From: a virus
IMG/VR virus record: IMGVR_UViG_3300037961_002014
Location: 1-22,858 of that record
Direction: 5' to 3' (one strand)
Length of the DNA stretch: 22,858 nucleotides
The position numbers were made by a program, and so were the translations under genes. Below are positions 1 through 6,307 of the stretch, in pieces (position 1 is the first letter of the stretch; each line of letters starts with the position of its first letter). The notes beneath the pieces were generated by a model that was not told the origin of the DNA, did no database searches, and worked only from the letters and a program-made list of their open reading frames with translations.

Positions 1-167
1 CCGCTGAACAAGATGAGGGGCAGGTCTTTCTTTTTCTTCTTGTCGCCCTCTCGTATGGCTTGTATGGTTTCTGCTTGCTTGCCCGTCTTGATGCGATGGA
101 AGGCAAGGTCGAGATCAATGTGACGTGGGTTTTCAGTCTCGTAGTGGTTCGGGTATATGGTGATCAT
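1..167 (-). CDS. VirE-N / BT4734-like protein, N-terminal part (probable phage primase/helicase)
   Basis: The gene runs off the left edge, so only the first 55 codons are visible. The stretch KKKKKDLPLILFSG (residues 43-56) resembles the conserved K-rich, LPxxxFSG segment of the VirE N-terminal (BT4734-like) domain, and the preceding region has the helical pattern IxxIKxG...IxxIRxG. In Bacteroidetes phages and mobile elements this domain is commonly fused to a VirE-type primase/helicase, so a replication role is inferred. The start ATG lies 5 nt after the stop of the DnaA-like gene, placing it at the end of the leftward operon. The family call is moderately sure; the replication function rests on parts that are outside the window. 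Confidence 0.7.
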   Translation of the reverse strand, partial: MITIYPNHYETENPRHIDLDLAFHRIKTGKQAETIQAIREGDKKKKKDLPLILFS

Positions 168-172
168 AGGTG

Positions 173-697
173 TTACAGCATTTTTTTGTCTTTCACGATG
201 TTCTTGAAGGTCTTTCTTTTCATCACACTCAACTGATGTTTGATTTCTTTCCGCTTCAGAATAAGCTTGTCAATCTTGTCATTGATCCTATCGATAGAGT
301 CTTGCAGGTATATCAGTTCCTCCTCGTAACGACGCTTGCCTGAAAGCTTCATCCTTCCCAACTCCGGCCTGACGGTGTTTGGGGCGTAGTGCATCAAGGC
401 GTCGGCTTGGTCTTCCACCAATTCATTAGCGGCTCTGTACGACACCCGGTAAAACGGGCTGTTGATGAAGTACATCTCATGGTTTCTTTTGCCATGTATC
501 ACTGTTGTTCTGTCGATGCCCCAAACCCATGCGGCCTCTGTGTCGGAGCAGAACCTGCACAGAGCATTGACGAGGGCGTACCGCATCTCCACCTCGGGCC
601 GCTTGCGTGACCCTGTATTTTCCATGCCGACAATCCGCAGATACTCTTCTCGAATAGAGCATAGGAGTTCGTTTCGGTCTTTTTGTTCTTGATTCAT
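173..697 (-). CDS. DnaA domain IV-like DNA-binding protein with C-terminal coiled coil
   Basis: 174 aa. Residues about 12-85 resemble the C-terminal DNA-binding domain (domain IV) of the initiator DnaA: basic RKRPEVEMRYALV is followed by GIDRTTVIHGKRNHE (60-74), matching the DnaA signature GGRDHTTVLHACRKIE. No AAA+ ATPase module is present, so this is a standalone box-binding domain, not a full initiator. Residues about 120-174 are Lys/Glu-rich and likely form a coiled coil (LIYLQDSIDRINDKIDKL). It sits between tRNA-Arg and the VirE-N gene. It may recognise the phage origin or host DnaA boxes; this is inference. The domain assignment is fairly strong because the HTH signature is well preserved. 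Confidence 0.75.
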   Translation of the reverse strand: MNQEQKDRNELLCSIREEYLRIVGMENTGSRKRPEVEMRYALVNALCRFCSDTEAAWVWGIDRTTVIHGKRNHEMYFINSPFYRVSYRAANELVEDQADALMHYAPNTVRPELGRMKLSGKRRYEEELIYLQDSIDRINDKIDKLILKRKEIKHQLSVMKRKTFKNIVKDKKML

Positions 698-711
698 TGC
701 ATTTAATTGTG

Positions 712-785
712 TACCCCCGATAGGATTCGAACCTATGACCCACAGCTTAGAAGGCTGTTGCTCTATCCAACTGAGCTACGAGGGC
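712..785 (-). tRNA. tRNA-Arg (anticodon UCU)
   Basis: Read on the minus strand it folds as a full cloverleaf. The acceptor stem pairs GCCCTCG with CGGGGGT, the D arm contains AGCTCAGTTGGATAGAGC, the anticodon stem ACAGC/GCTGT closes loop CTTCTAA (anticodon TCT), and the T arm is ATAGG-TTCGAAT-CCTAT. The discriminator is A and CCA is not encoded (the next bases are CAC). It would read AGA codons, which are visibly frequent in late genes such as the HNH gene. Confidence 0.97.
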
Positions 786-825
786 AAAAACGAGGGGGAA
801 GGGCATACCCTACCCTGTCCCCCCC
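786..825 (-). terminator. Possible Rho-independent terminator between the SSB-like gene and tRNA-Arg
   Basis: On the minus strand a G-run (complement of 819-825) followed by ACAGGG can pair with CCCTTCCCCC, and the stem is followed 2 nt later by TTTTT (786-790), directly before the first tRNA base. The inner part can fold in more than one way. Transcripts may read through to the tRNA. Confidence 0.45.
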
Positions 826-852
826 TTGCAACGGACTACCTAATCCCGTCAC

Positions 853-1176
853 TCAAAACGGCAGATCGTCATCTACCGTAGGTGCGGCTTGTTGCGGAAC
901 CACCTTTTCATCCGCCGCTGACGCTTTTTTGTCAGCCACCGCCACCTTGCCGTCAGTCCAAACCACCTTGGCGTTGCCTGTGTAGTTTCTCTTTTCTTTC
1001 GCCTCTCTCTGCTCCTTGGTCTGCGAATCCCAAATACCAACGTTGTTGCCAAATTGGTCTGTCTCGTCCTCTACACTCATGGTGAAGTTGTAGAAAAGTT
1101 CGCCCTTCTTAGACCTGTCGAGTTTGTCCTTTGGAAGTTTGCTCACATTGATGGAGCCGTTAATTAAAATACCCAT
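853..1176 (-). CDS. ssb: Small single-stranded DNA-binding (SSB-like) protein
   Basis: 107 aa from the ATG at 1176; a longer reading from 1338 would overlap the neighbouring gene and add a sequence of different character. The last residues, DDDLPF, match the acidic SSB C-terminal tip that recruits replication and repair partners, and the preceding 25 residues are a low-complexity Ala/Pro/Asp linker as in bacterial SSB. The N-terminal part (MGILINGSINVSKLPKD, then GELFYNFTMSV) is compatible with an OB-fold but shorter than usual, so the fold call is less certain than the tail. Its neighbours are the exonuclease and ERF annealase, fitting a recombination/replication cassette. The start is preceded by AACTTTTAAC, an AT-rich non-Shine-Dalgarno leader. 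Confidence 0.72.
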   Translation of the reverse strand: MGILINGSINVSKLPKDKLDRSKKGELFYNFTMSVEDETDQFGNNVGIWDSQTKEQREAKEKRNYTGNAKVVWTDGKVAVADKKASAADEKVVPQQAAPTVDDDLPF

Positions 1177-1186
1177 GTTAAAAGTT

Positions 1187-1417
1187 TTAGGGGTTTGAAA
1201 AATGTTTCTTTGTCGCCTCGTAAGCATCACGGAATGCTTTCGACTGCATCCGGTAGTCCGAGTCGAGCCATGCGGCAAAGACGCTTGCTCGTGGTAGCCC
1301 TGTCTCAATAGCGGCATCTCGGTATGTCCCGTGGTCATCTTGGATAATCCATCTCACAGCGATGGCCTCTGCGTCGGAACGACCGACGCCTGTGATTTTC
1401 TGAATTGTATTGATCAT
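1187..1417 (-). CDS. Small protein with possible helix-turn-helix, between exonuclease and SSB-like gene
   Basis: 76 aa. The start at 1417 (MINTIQK) was chosen because it lies 4 nt after the exonuclease stop. The central TYRDAAIETGLPRASVFAAW (31-50) has the spacing of a helix-turn-helix, with a Gly-Leu-Pro turn. This is a pattern reading, not a family recognition. The position inside the recombination cassette suggests a DNA-linked role. Confidence 0.6.
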   Translation of the reverse strand: MINTIQKITGVGRSDAEAIAVRWIIQDDHGTYRDAAIETGLPRASVFAAWLDSDYRMQSKAFRDAYEATKKHFSNP

Positions 1418-1421
1418 GATA

Positions 1422-2177
1422 TTAAATTTCTCCTGTTTGATAATCGCACTCTGTCTTCTTGCCCCCATCAAGATAGGTCTTGATGCGGTCAACGGCAGTC
1501 CAAAACTTCTGCTCTCCAAACTTTAGGGTGTCCTCCGATGCGTAGTACAACCCAACAGCGTAGGGGTAGCTTTTGTCTTGGACAACCCAACGGAAGTCAG
1601 TGGTGCCAAGAACCTTGCTGTACATGAAGGCTTGGATGTCGTAACCGAAGTCACGCACAGCCCACTTGAACTTTGAGATGTTGGCTGTCGTCTTGCTGTC
1701 GGTGATGTATCCATCGCCCAACACATCCAAGAAGCCACGGACAGGCACGTCATCAATAAAATCGTTGAACTCGTACTGCATATTGCCTTGCAAAGCAATT
1801 TTATCTACGCCCGTTAGCTTCAGCCTGTCAATCATCTCTTGAGCCTTGGCCACGTCCTCCGGCATCACCACAGCACGCCCATCGCTTTCAAGCGAGGCAA
1901 GCCATTCGCTGTATGCTTTGGTGCGCTTGGGAGCCTTGCCACCAATCTCCTTGCATATCTCTGTGTCATCGACGACTACGAACTGAGTTTCAAAGAACTC
2001 AGGAGTAAGGAGCATACAATCGTAGAGTTTGCCGAAAGCCAAAGCGGGGCTGTCGAACACCAACTCATCACGCATCTTCATCTCGAACTTCTTCATGTCC
2101 TCGAGAGCATACTTGATGGAGGAGTACGAAAGGTATCCCTTGCCGTATTCCTTCGATAGCTTCAATGCGAAATCCAT
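1422..2177 (-). CDS. PD-(D/E)XK exonuclease, RecE-like (DUF3799 type)
   Basis: 251 aa from ATG at 2177, which shares one base with the TGA of the ERF gene (TGATG). An in-frame GTG lies immediately upstream. Nuclease motifs are visible: AFGKLYDCMLLTP near residue 48, resembling the conserved GxxxHxxLL.P region of RecE/RecB-type nucleases; GFLDVL with D151; then ITDSKT with D160 and K162 (the D-x-K motif); and QAFMY (182-186), the trailing Q...Y motif. Such enzymes resect double-stranded DNA ends to produce 3' single strands for an annealase. Coupling with the upstream ERF gene makes a two-component recombination system likely. The family is well supported; exonuclease polarity is from family knowledge. 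Confidence 0.85.
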   Translation of the reverse strand: MDFALKLSKEYGKGYLSYSSIKYALEDMKKFEMKMRDELVFDSPALAFGKLYDCMLLTPEFFETQFVVVDDTEICKEIGGKAPKRTKAYSEWLASLESDGRAVVMPEDVAKAQEMIDRLKLTGVDKIALQGNMQYEFNDFIDDVPVRGFLDVLGDGYITDSKTTANISKFKWAVRDFGYDIQAFMYSKVLGTTDFRWVVQDKSYPYAVGLYYASEDTLKFGEQKFWTAVDRIKTYLDGGKKTECDYQTGEI

Positions 2178-2758
2178 CACGGCATGGCTTCAGCAAGACG
2201 TGCCACGTCTTCCAACTTCTTGACCTGATCAGAAGTAAGGTTGGTTCTGTGCTTGGCCAAGACAGCTTTCACAGCGGCAGATTTGTTCTTACTCTGCTCA
2301 ACGTGCGTCCAACACTTGTCGTACAGAGAGTCATCGCTCTTGGGCTTTGTTGCCGCAGGTGCGCTTCGACCATGCGTGTTGGTGCTGTCGCTATCCTTCG
2401 TATCGTCGATGCAGAACAGACCATTGAGGGCATACTTGCGTGCATAGCTTGACGAGGCTCCTGTGACCTGACTGCCATCCATGCCTTTCTTGCTTTCTTC
2501 CTCACGGGCAAATGCCGTGGTCTTGAGTTCCGTTTCACCATCGGTCAATCGAGCCGTGGCTTTGACATAGATGCGTCCTGACACCTCCACAATCTCGTCA
2601 CTCAAGGTGAGGATAAGACCATGTTCTGTGGTCAAGGGCTTGACCGCTTCGAGGATGTCTTCGGCTGACCTGTACTTGTACTTGCCGAAGTTGTTTGTTT
2701 GGCCCTTGGGGGCCTTGAGCGCACCTTGAATGTGGCTCACTTTCTCAACTAATTTCAT
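2177..2758 (-). CDS. erf: ERF-family single-strand annealing protein
   Basis: 193 aa. The core matches the ERF superfamily: GKYKYRSAEDILEAVKPL (residues about 25-42), EHGL, and the signature DGSQVTGASSSYARKYALNG followed by LFCIDDTKDSD. The C-terminal third is a Ser/Asp/Lys-rich linker and a short helical end. The protein anneals complementary single strands during phage recombination and genome circularisation. The ATG at 2758 was chosen over an in-frame start at 2800 because it gives the normal ERF N-terminus and sits behind an AT-rich leader (TTTAATTAC) about 20 nt downstream of a good promoter. It is first gene of the cassette ERF, exonuclease, HTH-like protein, SSB-like protein. Confidence 0.9.
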   Translation of the reverse strand: MKLVEKVSHIQGALKAPKGQTNNFGKYKYRSAEDILEAVKPLTTEHGLILTLSDEIVEVSGRIYVKATARLTDGETELKTTAFAREEESKKGMDGSQVTGASSSYARKYALNGLFCIDDTKDSDSTNTHGRSAPAATKPKSDDSLYDKCWTHVEQSKNKSAAVKAVLAKHRTNLTSDQVKKLEDVARLAEAMP

Positions 2759-2780
2759 GTAATTAAATTTTAGTGGGGGA

Positions 2781-2812
2781 TAAATATACGTCTTTTTCAA
2801 CCTTCACCCAAA
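2781..2812 (-). promoter_or_regulatory. Bacteroidetes-type promoter for the recombination cassette
   Basis: On the minus strand, TTTG (2812-2809) is separated by 20 nt from TATATTTA (2788-2781), close to the Bacteroidetes consensus TTTG-N17/23-TAnnTTTG. The predicted transcript begins near 2777, leaving a leader of about 18 nt before the ERF start. It overlaps the 3' end of the upstream gene. Confidence 0.6.
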
Positions 2813-2988
2813 AACTCCTGCATGGTATTGTCCATGTTTTGGGCGGTGCCGAGGCTCTCCATGCTGACGATGATGTCGCTTGGTCTGCCGCTGTTCTTTC
2901 TCCACCATGCAATGGTTTCTGCGATGGTGTCAAAGATCGGTGTGCCATCATAGATGGTGTTGTCTATTTCATTTACGATTGTGTACAT
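2797..2988 (-). CDS. Hypothetical small phage protein
   Basis: 63 aa, starting MYTIVNEIDNTIYDGTPIF and ending QEFLGEG. The ATG at 2988 overlaps the end of the coiled-coil gene by 20 nt. The sequence looks like a compact soluble domain (aromatic WW at the centre, acidic end) with no motif I recognise. The promoter of the ERF cassette is embedded in its last codons. Confidence 0.6.
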   Translation of the reverse strand: MYTIVNEIDNTIYDGTPIFDTIAETIAWWRKNSGRPSDIIVSMESLGTAQNMDNTMQEFLGEG

Positions 2989-3322
2989 ATCCAAGTTTGT
3001 TAAGGGTTTCACAGATGTCTTCCAGGGCGCTCTTGAGTCGTGACACCTCACGTTCGAGGGCGGCCTCACGCCCTGTCTGCTCGACGATGTGGGCATTGAG
3101 TTCGTCGTTGCGCTCTTCCAATTCCACGTTCTCGTCGGTCATCAGGGCCATGTTGGTCTTGGCCTCGTCGTACTTCTCCTTGAGGTGATTGATGGTGTTG
3201 GCATCGGCAAAAGCGGCGGCCTTCATCTCATCAATACGCTCCGCAAGAACGGCGCATTCAGACTTGAGTTCACCAACCTTATTCCGGAGTTGCTTGTTCT
3301 CCTCTCTTTCTTCTCGTTTCAT
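2969..3322 (-). CDS. Coiled-coil protein of unknown function
   Basis: 117 aa, almost entirely heptad-like: long runs of Glu, Lys, Arg and Leu (for example LRNKVGELKSECAVLAERID and ALEREVSRLKSALEDIC). It probably forms an extended helical dimer. It starts by ATGA overlap with the gene before it, so it is translationally coupled within the leftward operon. No catalytic motif is visible. It could be a scaffold or host-interaction protein; the function is unknown. Confidence 0.75.
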   Translation of the reverse strand: MKREEREENKQLRNKVGELKSECAVLAERIDEMKAAAFADANTINHLKEKYDEAKTNMALMTDENVELEERNDELNAHIVEQTGREAALEREVSRLKSALEDICETLNKLGYVHNRK

Positions 3323-3546
3323 GCTGATTCGTATTTATCGATGAGTTTTTCCAAATCAAATTCGCTGATGTCGTACAGGTTCATCTCTCGTGCTTTCTTG
3401 CACGGCTCGATGTATGTGCCTCCTCCCATGCCGTCATTCCAAACCTTGATGCCGTCAATGTTTGTTTTGCATTCATAGCCAAGGCCCCTTCGGGTTTCGA
3501 AGTATCGGACATGGGTAATTTGTAGGTGGTTGTGTGGGTTGTTCAT
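3319..3546 (-). CDS. Hypothetical small phage protein
   Basis: 75 aa. A basic N-terminal half (HVRYFETRRGLGYECKT) is followed by a Gly-rich turn (NDGMGGGTYIEP) and an acidic helical end (YDISEFDLEKLIDKYESA). It ends by ATGA overlap with the coiled-coil gene. The alternating strand pattern suggests a small beta-rich fold. I do not recognise the family. Confidence 0.7.
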   Translation of the reverse strand: MNNPHNHLQITHVRYFETRRGLGYECKTNIDGIKVWNDGMGGGTYIEPCKKAREMNLYDISEFDLEKLIDKYESA

Positions 3547-3552
3547 TGGGCA

Positions 3553-3774
3553 TTATTTACGTGGGTATAACGTCATAGAGGCTCTTTTCTTTTTCACTCC
3601 GTACTTGAACGTGGGCCAAAACGTGACCAACAGGCCGATGTTTTCCATGATGGCATCTTCAAGCCATGCTTTGGACTCCAGATCCAAAGCATCCTCTCCG
3701 TGCAGGTTGCTATAGTTGTTCCATGCAACAGCGAGTTCGTCGATGGACAATTCGAGGAAGGGGTTCTTTGTCAT
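3553..3774 (-). CDS. Hypothetical small phage protein
   Basis: 73 aa from the ATG at 3774, chosen because it makes an ATGA overlap with the preceding gene; an ATG at 3780 in the same frame is the alternative. Residues 1-45 are acidic and helical (LSIDELAVAWNNYSNLHGED); the C-terminus is basic (KYGVKKKRASMTLYPRK). No recognised motif. Confidence 0.65.
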   Translation of the reverse strand: MTKNPFLELSIDELAVAWNNYSNLHGEDALDLESKAWLEDAIMENIGLLVTFWPTFKYGVKKKRASMTLYPRK

Positions 3775-4004
3775 GTCCATGAATCTAATGGGTCTTCATC
3801 TTCTGTTGATGTTCTCCCTGCCCATGCAACGATGAAGTTGGTCAGGTCATCAGCAAAATTTGACCTTTCGTTTGCATCATCGACAGCCACATCAAAATGT
3901 GTCCGAGGAAGGTGGGCAAAGATTCTCTCTACGATGTCCGAATCAAAGATGAAATCTGACAGAGATTCACAGGCATCTTCGTATGTCTTTTTGTTTTTAC
4001 TCAT
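3771..4004 (-). CDS. Hypothetical small acidic phage protein
   Basis: 77 aa, acidic, with a Lys-rich first six residues and a mostly helical body (YEDACESLSDFIFDSDIVER). It ends DEDPLDSWT and overlaps the next gene by an ATGA junction. No family recognised. Confidence 0.65.
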   Translation of the reverse strand: MSKNKKTYEDACESLSDFIFDSDIVERIFAHLPRTHFDVAVDDANERSNFADDLTNFIVAWAGRTSTEDEDPLDSWT

Positions 4005-4017
4005 GGCTTTTGGGGGT

Positions 4018-4212
4018 TCAATTATTTTCCTTGTGGTTCACTGCACACAACCGAAGTTCATGGTTTTCTCCATTAGCATCTCGGCCAATCCATACTGCAT
4101 CAAACGTGAAATCATATAGGTCTTCAGACAACATGGTGTCGTGTACTTCGATGACTACCAAATCATCGTCATTGTATTCTCGCAATGCGTCAATCAATTC
4201 TGCTTTAGTCAT
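4018..4212 (-). CDS. Small acidic phage protein of the AELIDALREYNDDDLVVIE type
   Basis: 64 aa. The opening MTKAELIDALREYNDDDLVV followed by IEVHDT is the pattern seen in many short phage proteins that begin with an ALI/ELI helix, an acidic turn and a VVI strand. The rest (LYDFTFDAVWIGRDANGENH) continues as short beta strands. The function of that group is unknown. It is joined by ATGA overlap to the gene upstream. Confidence 0.75.
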   Translation of the reverse strand: MTKAELIDALREYNDDDLVVIEVHDTMLSEDLYDFTFDAVWIGRDANGENHELRLCAVNHKENN

Positions 4213-4334
4213 GGCTTCTTGGGCTTTTTGGGTTTGGGTATGCGGACAATGTTGATGACTTGCCTGTCCATAGCTTTGTTGTGTAGGTCTGCAAGTTCTT
4301 TGATAAGGTTAAACTGCTCGTTGTTCTTGTTCAT
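4209..4334 (-). CDS. Very small phage protein with Pro/Lys-rich tail
   Basis: 41 aa starting MNKNNEQFNLIKELADLHNK and ending IPKPKKPKKP. The start is the only useful ATG in this frame and overlaps the gene before by 26 nt; the end overlaps the gene after by ATGA. It is one amphipathic helix plus a basic Pro-Lys tail. Its reality is supported mainly by the coupled junction. Confidence 0.5.
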   Translation of the reverse strand: MNKNNEQFNLIKELADLHNKAMDRQVINIVRIPKPKKPKKP

Positions 4335-4536
4335 TGATAATGTTGTAGTAAAGGTTTGAAAGGTCTGTGTACAGGTCGTACAACTCTTCGTTTGCGTCAA
4401 AGCTGTCGTCGTCCTGACGTGCCATGTAGTCCTTCATGATTTCCATGAAGGACTCTGCGGCTTTTGTGCAGTAGTCTGATTGCGCCTCCAACATCCTCGT
4501 TGTCGAATCAATGGCATCAAAAATTTCTTTGTTCAT
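4309..4536 (-). CDS. Hypothetical acidic helical phage protein
   Basis: 75 aa from ATG at 4536 (MNKEIFDAIDSTTRMLEAQS), coupled by ATGA to the preceding gene. It is acidic, predicted mainly helical, with a Tyr-rich segment ELYDLYTDLSNLYYNII. Its first residues resemble the start of the neighbouring 4209-4334 product (MNK plus hydrophobic helix), which may be chance. Confidence 0.65.
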   Translation of the reverse strand: MNKEIFDAIDSTTRMLEAQSDYCTKAAESFMEIMKDYMARQDDDSFDANEELYDLYTDLSNLYYNIINEQEQRAV

Positions 4537-4874
4537 TGCTCTGAGTTTTTGTATTCCATGATGAGTTGGTCGATGGTCTTTCCATCGTTCAAGGTTTCGG
4601 GACGGCGATTCATCCATGCTACCATGCTTCGGAGGAACTCCGCTGATGCGTTGACGGGAGTTTCCTCGTATTGGAAATCGTCCTCGTCCTCCCATGTGGT
4701 GTAGTAGTAGTAGTCGTCCTCGTAAGCCTCCTCAAGCGAGTCATATTCGGTGTCGTTGGTGATGTGTTCGCTCATGTGCTTCTCGCTCTTGATGTACATG
4801 GCTCCATCGCCAATGCAGAATCCTTCGTTCATGCCTTGTCCGGTGACATCACATTGTCTTGCGTACTTTTTCAT
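4533..4874 (-). CDS. Acidic/aromatic phage protein with CxxTGxGMNEGFCIGDG motif
   Basis: 113 aa. The N-terminus CDVTGQGMNEGFCIGDGAMY is a conserved-looking Cys/Gly motif that I associate with short proteins of unknown function in flavobacterial phages. The centre, residues about 40-72, is unusually acidic and Tyr-rich (EEAYEDDYYYYTTWEDEDDF), a composition that could mimic DNA phosphate charge; that is inference. The C-terminal 40 residues look like a normal helical domain. It is coupled by ATGA overlaps on both sides. A cysteine-based metal site is possible but only two Cys are present in the motif. Confidence 0.75.
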   Translation of the reverse strand: MKKYARQCDVTGQGMNEGFCIGDGAMYIKSEKHMSEHITNDTEYDSLEEAYEDDYYYYTTWEDEDDFQYEETPVNASAEFLRSMVAWMNRRPETLNDGKTIDQLIMEYKNSEQ

Positions 4875-5056
4875 TGTGTTTGGGTATTTGTGTAGTGGTT
4901 AATCATGTCGATGTTCGCTTGGTCAGGGTTGGCTTCGTACCACTCTACCATGTGATGCACGAGGGACTCGATGATGTCCGCAGTGTCCATTTCATTCACT
5001 TGGTCGTAGCAGAATTGCCTGATGTCTTGCCGTTCTTTGTTATCAATCTTTCTCAT
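4871..5056 (-). CDS. Hypothetical small phage protein
   Basis: 61 aa from the ATG at 5056 (MRKIDNKERQDIRQFCYDQV). It is highly helical and acidic in the middle (MDTADIIESLVHHMVEWYEA). It overlaps the gene upstream by 14 nt and the gene downstream by ATGA. No recognised domain. Confidence 0.6.
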   Translation of the reverse strand: MRKIDNKERQDIRQFCYDQVNEMDTADIIESLVHHMVEWYEANPDQANIDMINHYTNTQTQ

Positions 5057-5237
5057 GCTCGATGGTGTGTTTGGTGTATTGTTTCGGAAGGCAATCTTCG
5101 TAGAAGTCGTAGCCGTATTCAACTTCTACTTCTCCGTCCTTGCCAATCAGGTCATATACGGCTCCTTCGTGCCCAAAGACAATCTGAAAAGTAGTGCCGT
5201 CAGGCAGGGCAAAATGTCGTGTTACAGGTGGTGTCAT
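5043..5237 (-). CDS. Hypothetical small phage protein
   Basis: 64 aa, with alternating hydrophobic pattern in FALPDGTTFQIVFGHEGAVY, suggesting a small beta domain, and an acidic tail. It starts MTPPVTRHF behind an AT-rich leader (AATAATTGACCT). No recognised family. Confidence 0.6.
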   Translation of the reverse strand: MTPPVTRHFALPDGTTFQIVFGHEGAVYDLIGKDGEVEVEYGYDFYEDCLPKQYTKHTIEHEKD

Positions 5238-5240
5238 AGG

Positions 5241-5399
5241 TCAATTATTTTGGATGTAGTGCTCGTCGTACTTGAAGCCATGCTTCGTGCGCTCGATGTG
5301 GTTGATGAAGTTGTCCATGTGCAACTTGTCATTGAAGGTCTTGGTGACAGACCATCCTCGGTGCCTGTCGGGGGTATGGAAAACGATGGTGGCTTTCAT
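5241..5399 (-). CDS. Hypothetical very small phage protein
   Basis: 52 aa starting MKATIVFHTPDRHRGWSVTK. The ATG at 5399 was chosen because it follows the stop of the upstream gene by 5 nt. Beta-strand start, then a basic helical segment (MDNFINHIERTKHGFKYDEH). No known motif. Confidence 0.55.
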   Translation of the reverse strand: MKATIVFHTPDRHRGWSVTKTFNDKLHMDNFINHIERTKHGFKYDEHYIQNN

Positions 5400-5404
5400 G
5401 ACAT

Positions 5405-5665
5405 TTAGATTTCGGTGCCGTCTGAATAGATAACGTGAAACATCATGCAACTATTGTACGGCATCCATGTGTTCATGTCGAGGAATCGACCACGGCATCC
5501 GGTGTAGCCGAATCGCTCACGCACAGCCATCCAAAGTTTGCGCTCTGATGTGCCGCAGGGAACTTCCAAGATGCGTCTGTCAACGATGCTTCCATTGGCC
5601 ACCCAAGACATTCCGTCGTGGATGGCATCGGTCATGGTGACCAAGTATTTCATGTTCTTATTCAT
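5405..5665 (-). CDS. Hypothetical phage protein
   Basis: 86 aa starting MNKNMKYLVTMTDAIHDGMS; an internal ATG at residue 5 is an alternative start. It has three Cys and an aromatic C-terminal half (FLDMNTWMPYNSCMMFHVIY). It is preceded by one of the gene gaps that contains the CCCTGTCCCCCC motif. No recognised family. Confidence 0.6.
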   Translation of the reverse strand: MNKNMKYLVTMTDAIHDGMSWVANGSIVDRRILEVPCGTSERKLWMAVRERFGYTGCRGRFLDMNTWMPYNSCMMFHVIYSDGTEI

Positions 5666-5678
5666 GTGTTCTAGGGTT

Positions 5679-5690
5679 GGGGGGACAGGG
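5679..5690 (-). repeat. CCCTGTCCCCCC motif (one of three copies)
   Basis: This 12-base string on the minus strand lies in the 38-nt gap upstream of the 5665 start. It recurs at 6749-6760 (same orientation, also just upstream of a leftward start) and at 813-824 in opposite orientation. All three are in gene gaps. Confidence 0.6.
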
Positions 5691-5703
5691 GTTTCAGATC
5701 CCT

Positions 5704-6051
5704 TCAGTTCTGTTCGTGTTCGTCCAAGGCCACGCCGTCAAGGTCAAAGAACCTTCCGTATGGGCCATCGCTCCATGAATCGGAGAGGACAACGTGCTCA
5801 CCATCTCCAACTTGCGCATGAGCAACGACAGAGAGGCCGACATACTCCATGTGCTCAATGGCTTGCGACAACGGCGCACCGATGGCATAGTCGTAGGACA
5901 GGACGATGGTGTGACGCATCTTGCCCCACGCTTCGCTTGCGTCTTTGTGGCTCTTGGTCATGACATCAACAATCTTGATTCGGGCACCACGATGGTTCGT
6001 GGGCGACAGGAACTTCACCTTGAAGGCTCGGAGATTTTGTACTTCAGACAT
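5704..6051 (-). CDS. Hypothetical phage protein
   Basis: 115 aa from the ATG at 6051 (MSEVQNLRAFKVKFLSPTNH). It looks like a single alpha/beta domain: FKVKFLSPTNHRGARIKIVD, a helix around KDASEAWGKM, then VVAHAQVGDGEHVVLSD. The segment RAFKVKFLSPTNHRGARIKI is the type of start seen in small phage proteins of unknown role. It overlaps the upstream gene by 8 nt. Confidence 0.65.
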   Translation of the reverse strand: MSEVQNLRAFKVKFLSPTNHRGARIKIVDVMTKSHKDASEAWGKMRHTIVLSYDYAIGAPLSQAIEHMEYVGLSVVAHAQVGDGEHVVLSDSWSDGPYGRFFDLDGVALDEHEQN

Positions 6052-6307
6052 CGGTATCGGGTTTGGGGTTGTAGTGGTAGATTGAGGAGAAATGCTCACG
6101 GATGGCTCTTCCGTATGGCGTGAGAAATCCATAGCTGTGGGTGCCATGCAGTGGCTTGTTCTCACACATGAAGCAGAGCACGTCGTAGGGGTCAAGTTCA
6201 AACGTTCCACCTGTCTCGTGAGACGCTTCGAGAAGCATCTCCGGGTCATGAATGCAAACTTCTTGGAGGACTAAATCAAAGTAGTCGTGGATGTGTTGGA
6301 TAGTCAT
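6044..6307 (-). CDS. Hypothetical phage protein
   Basis: 87 aa from the ATG at 6307 (MTIQHIHDYFDLVLQEVCIH), chosen for its ATGA overlap with the gene upstream. It has three Cys (CIH, LCFMC) and a conserved-looking FLTPYGRAIREHFSSIYHY end. No family recognised; the CFMC pair could bind a metal. Confidence 0.6.
   Translation of the reverse strand: MTIQHIHDYFDLVLQEVCIHDPEMLLEASHETGGTFELDPYDVLCFMCENKPLHGTHSYGFLTPYGRAIREHFSSIYHYNPKPDTDV

Noticed and set aside
1187-1519. Longer reading of the 76-aa gene from 1519
   Set aside because: It would extend about 100 nt into the exonuclease gene; the ATG at 1417 fits the usual close spacing.
5538-5963. Rightward 141-codon open frame over the early operon
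   Set aside because: It is antisense to two well-packed leftward genes and has an Arg-rich sequence without domain features.
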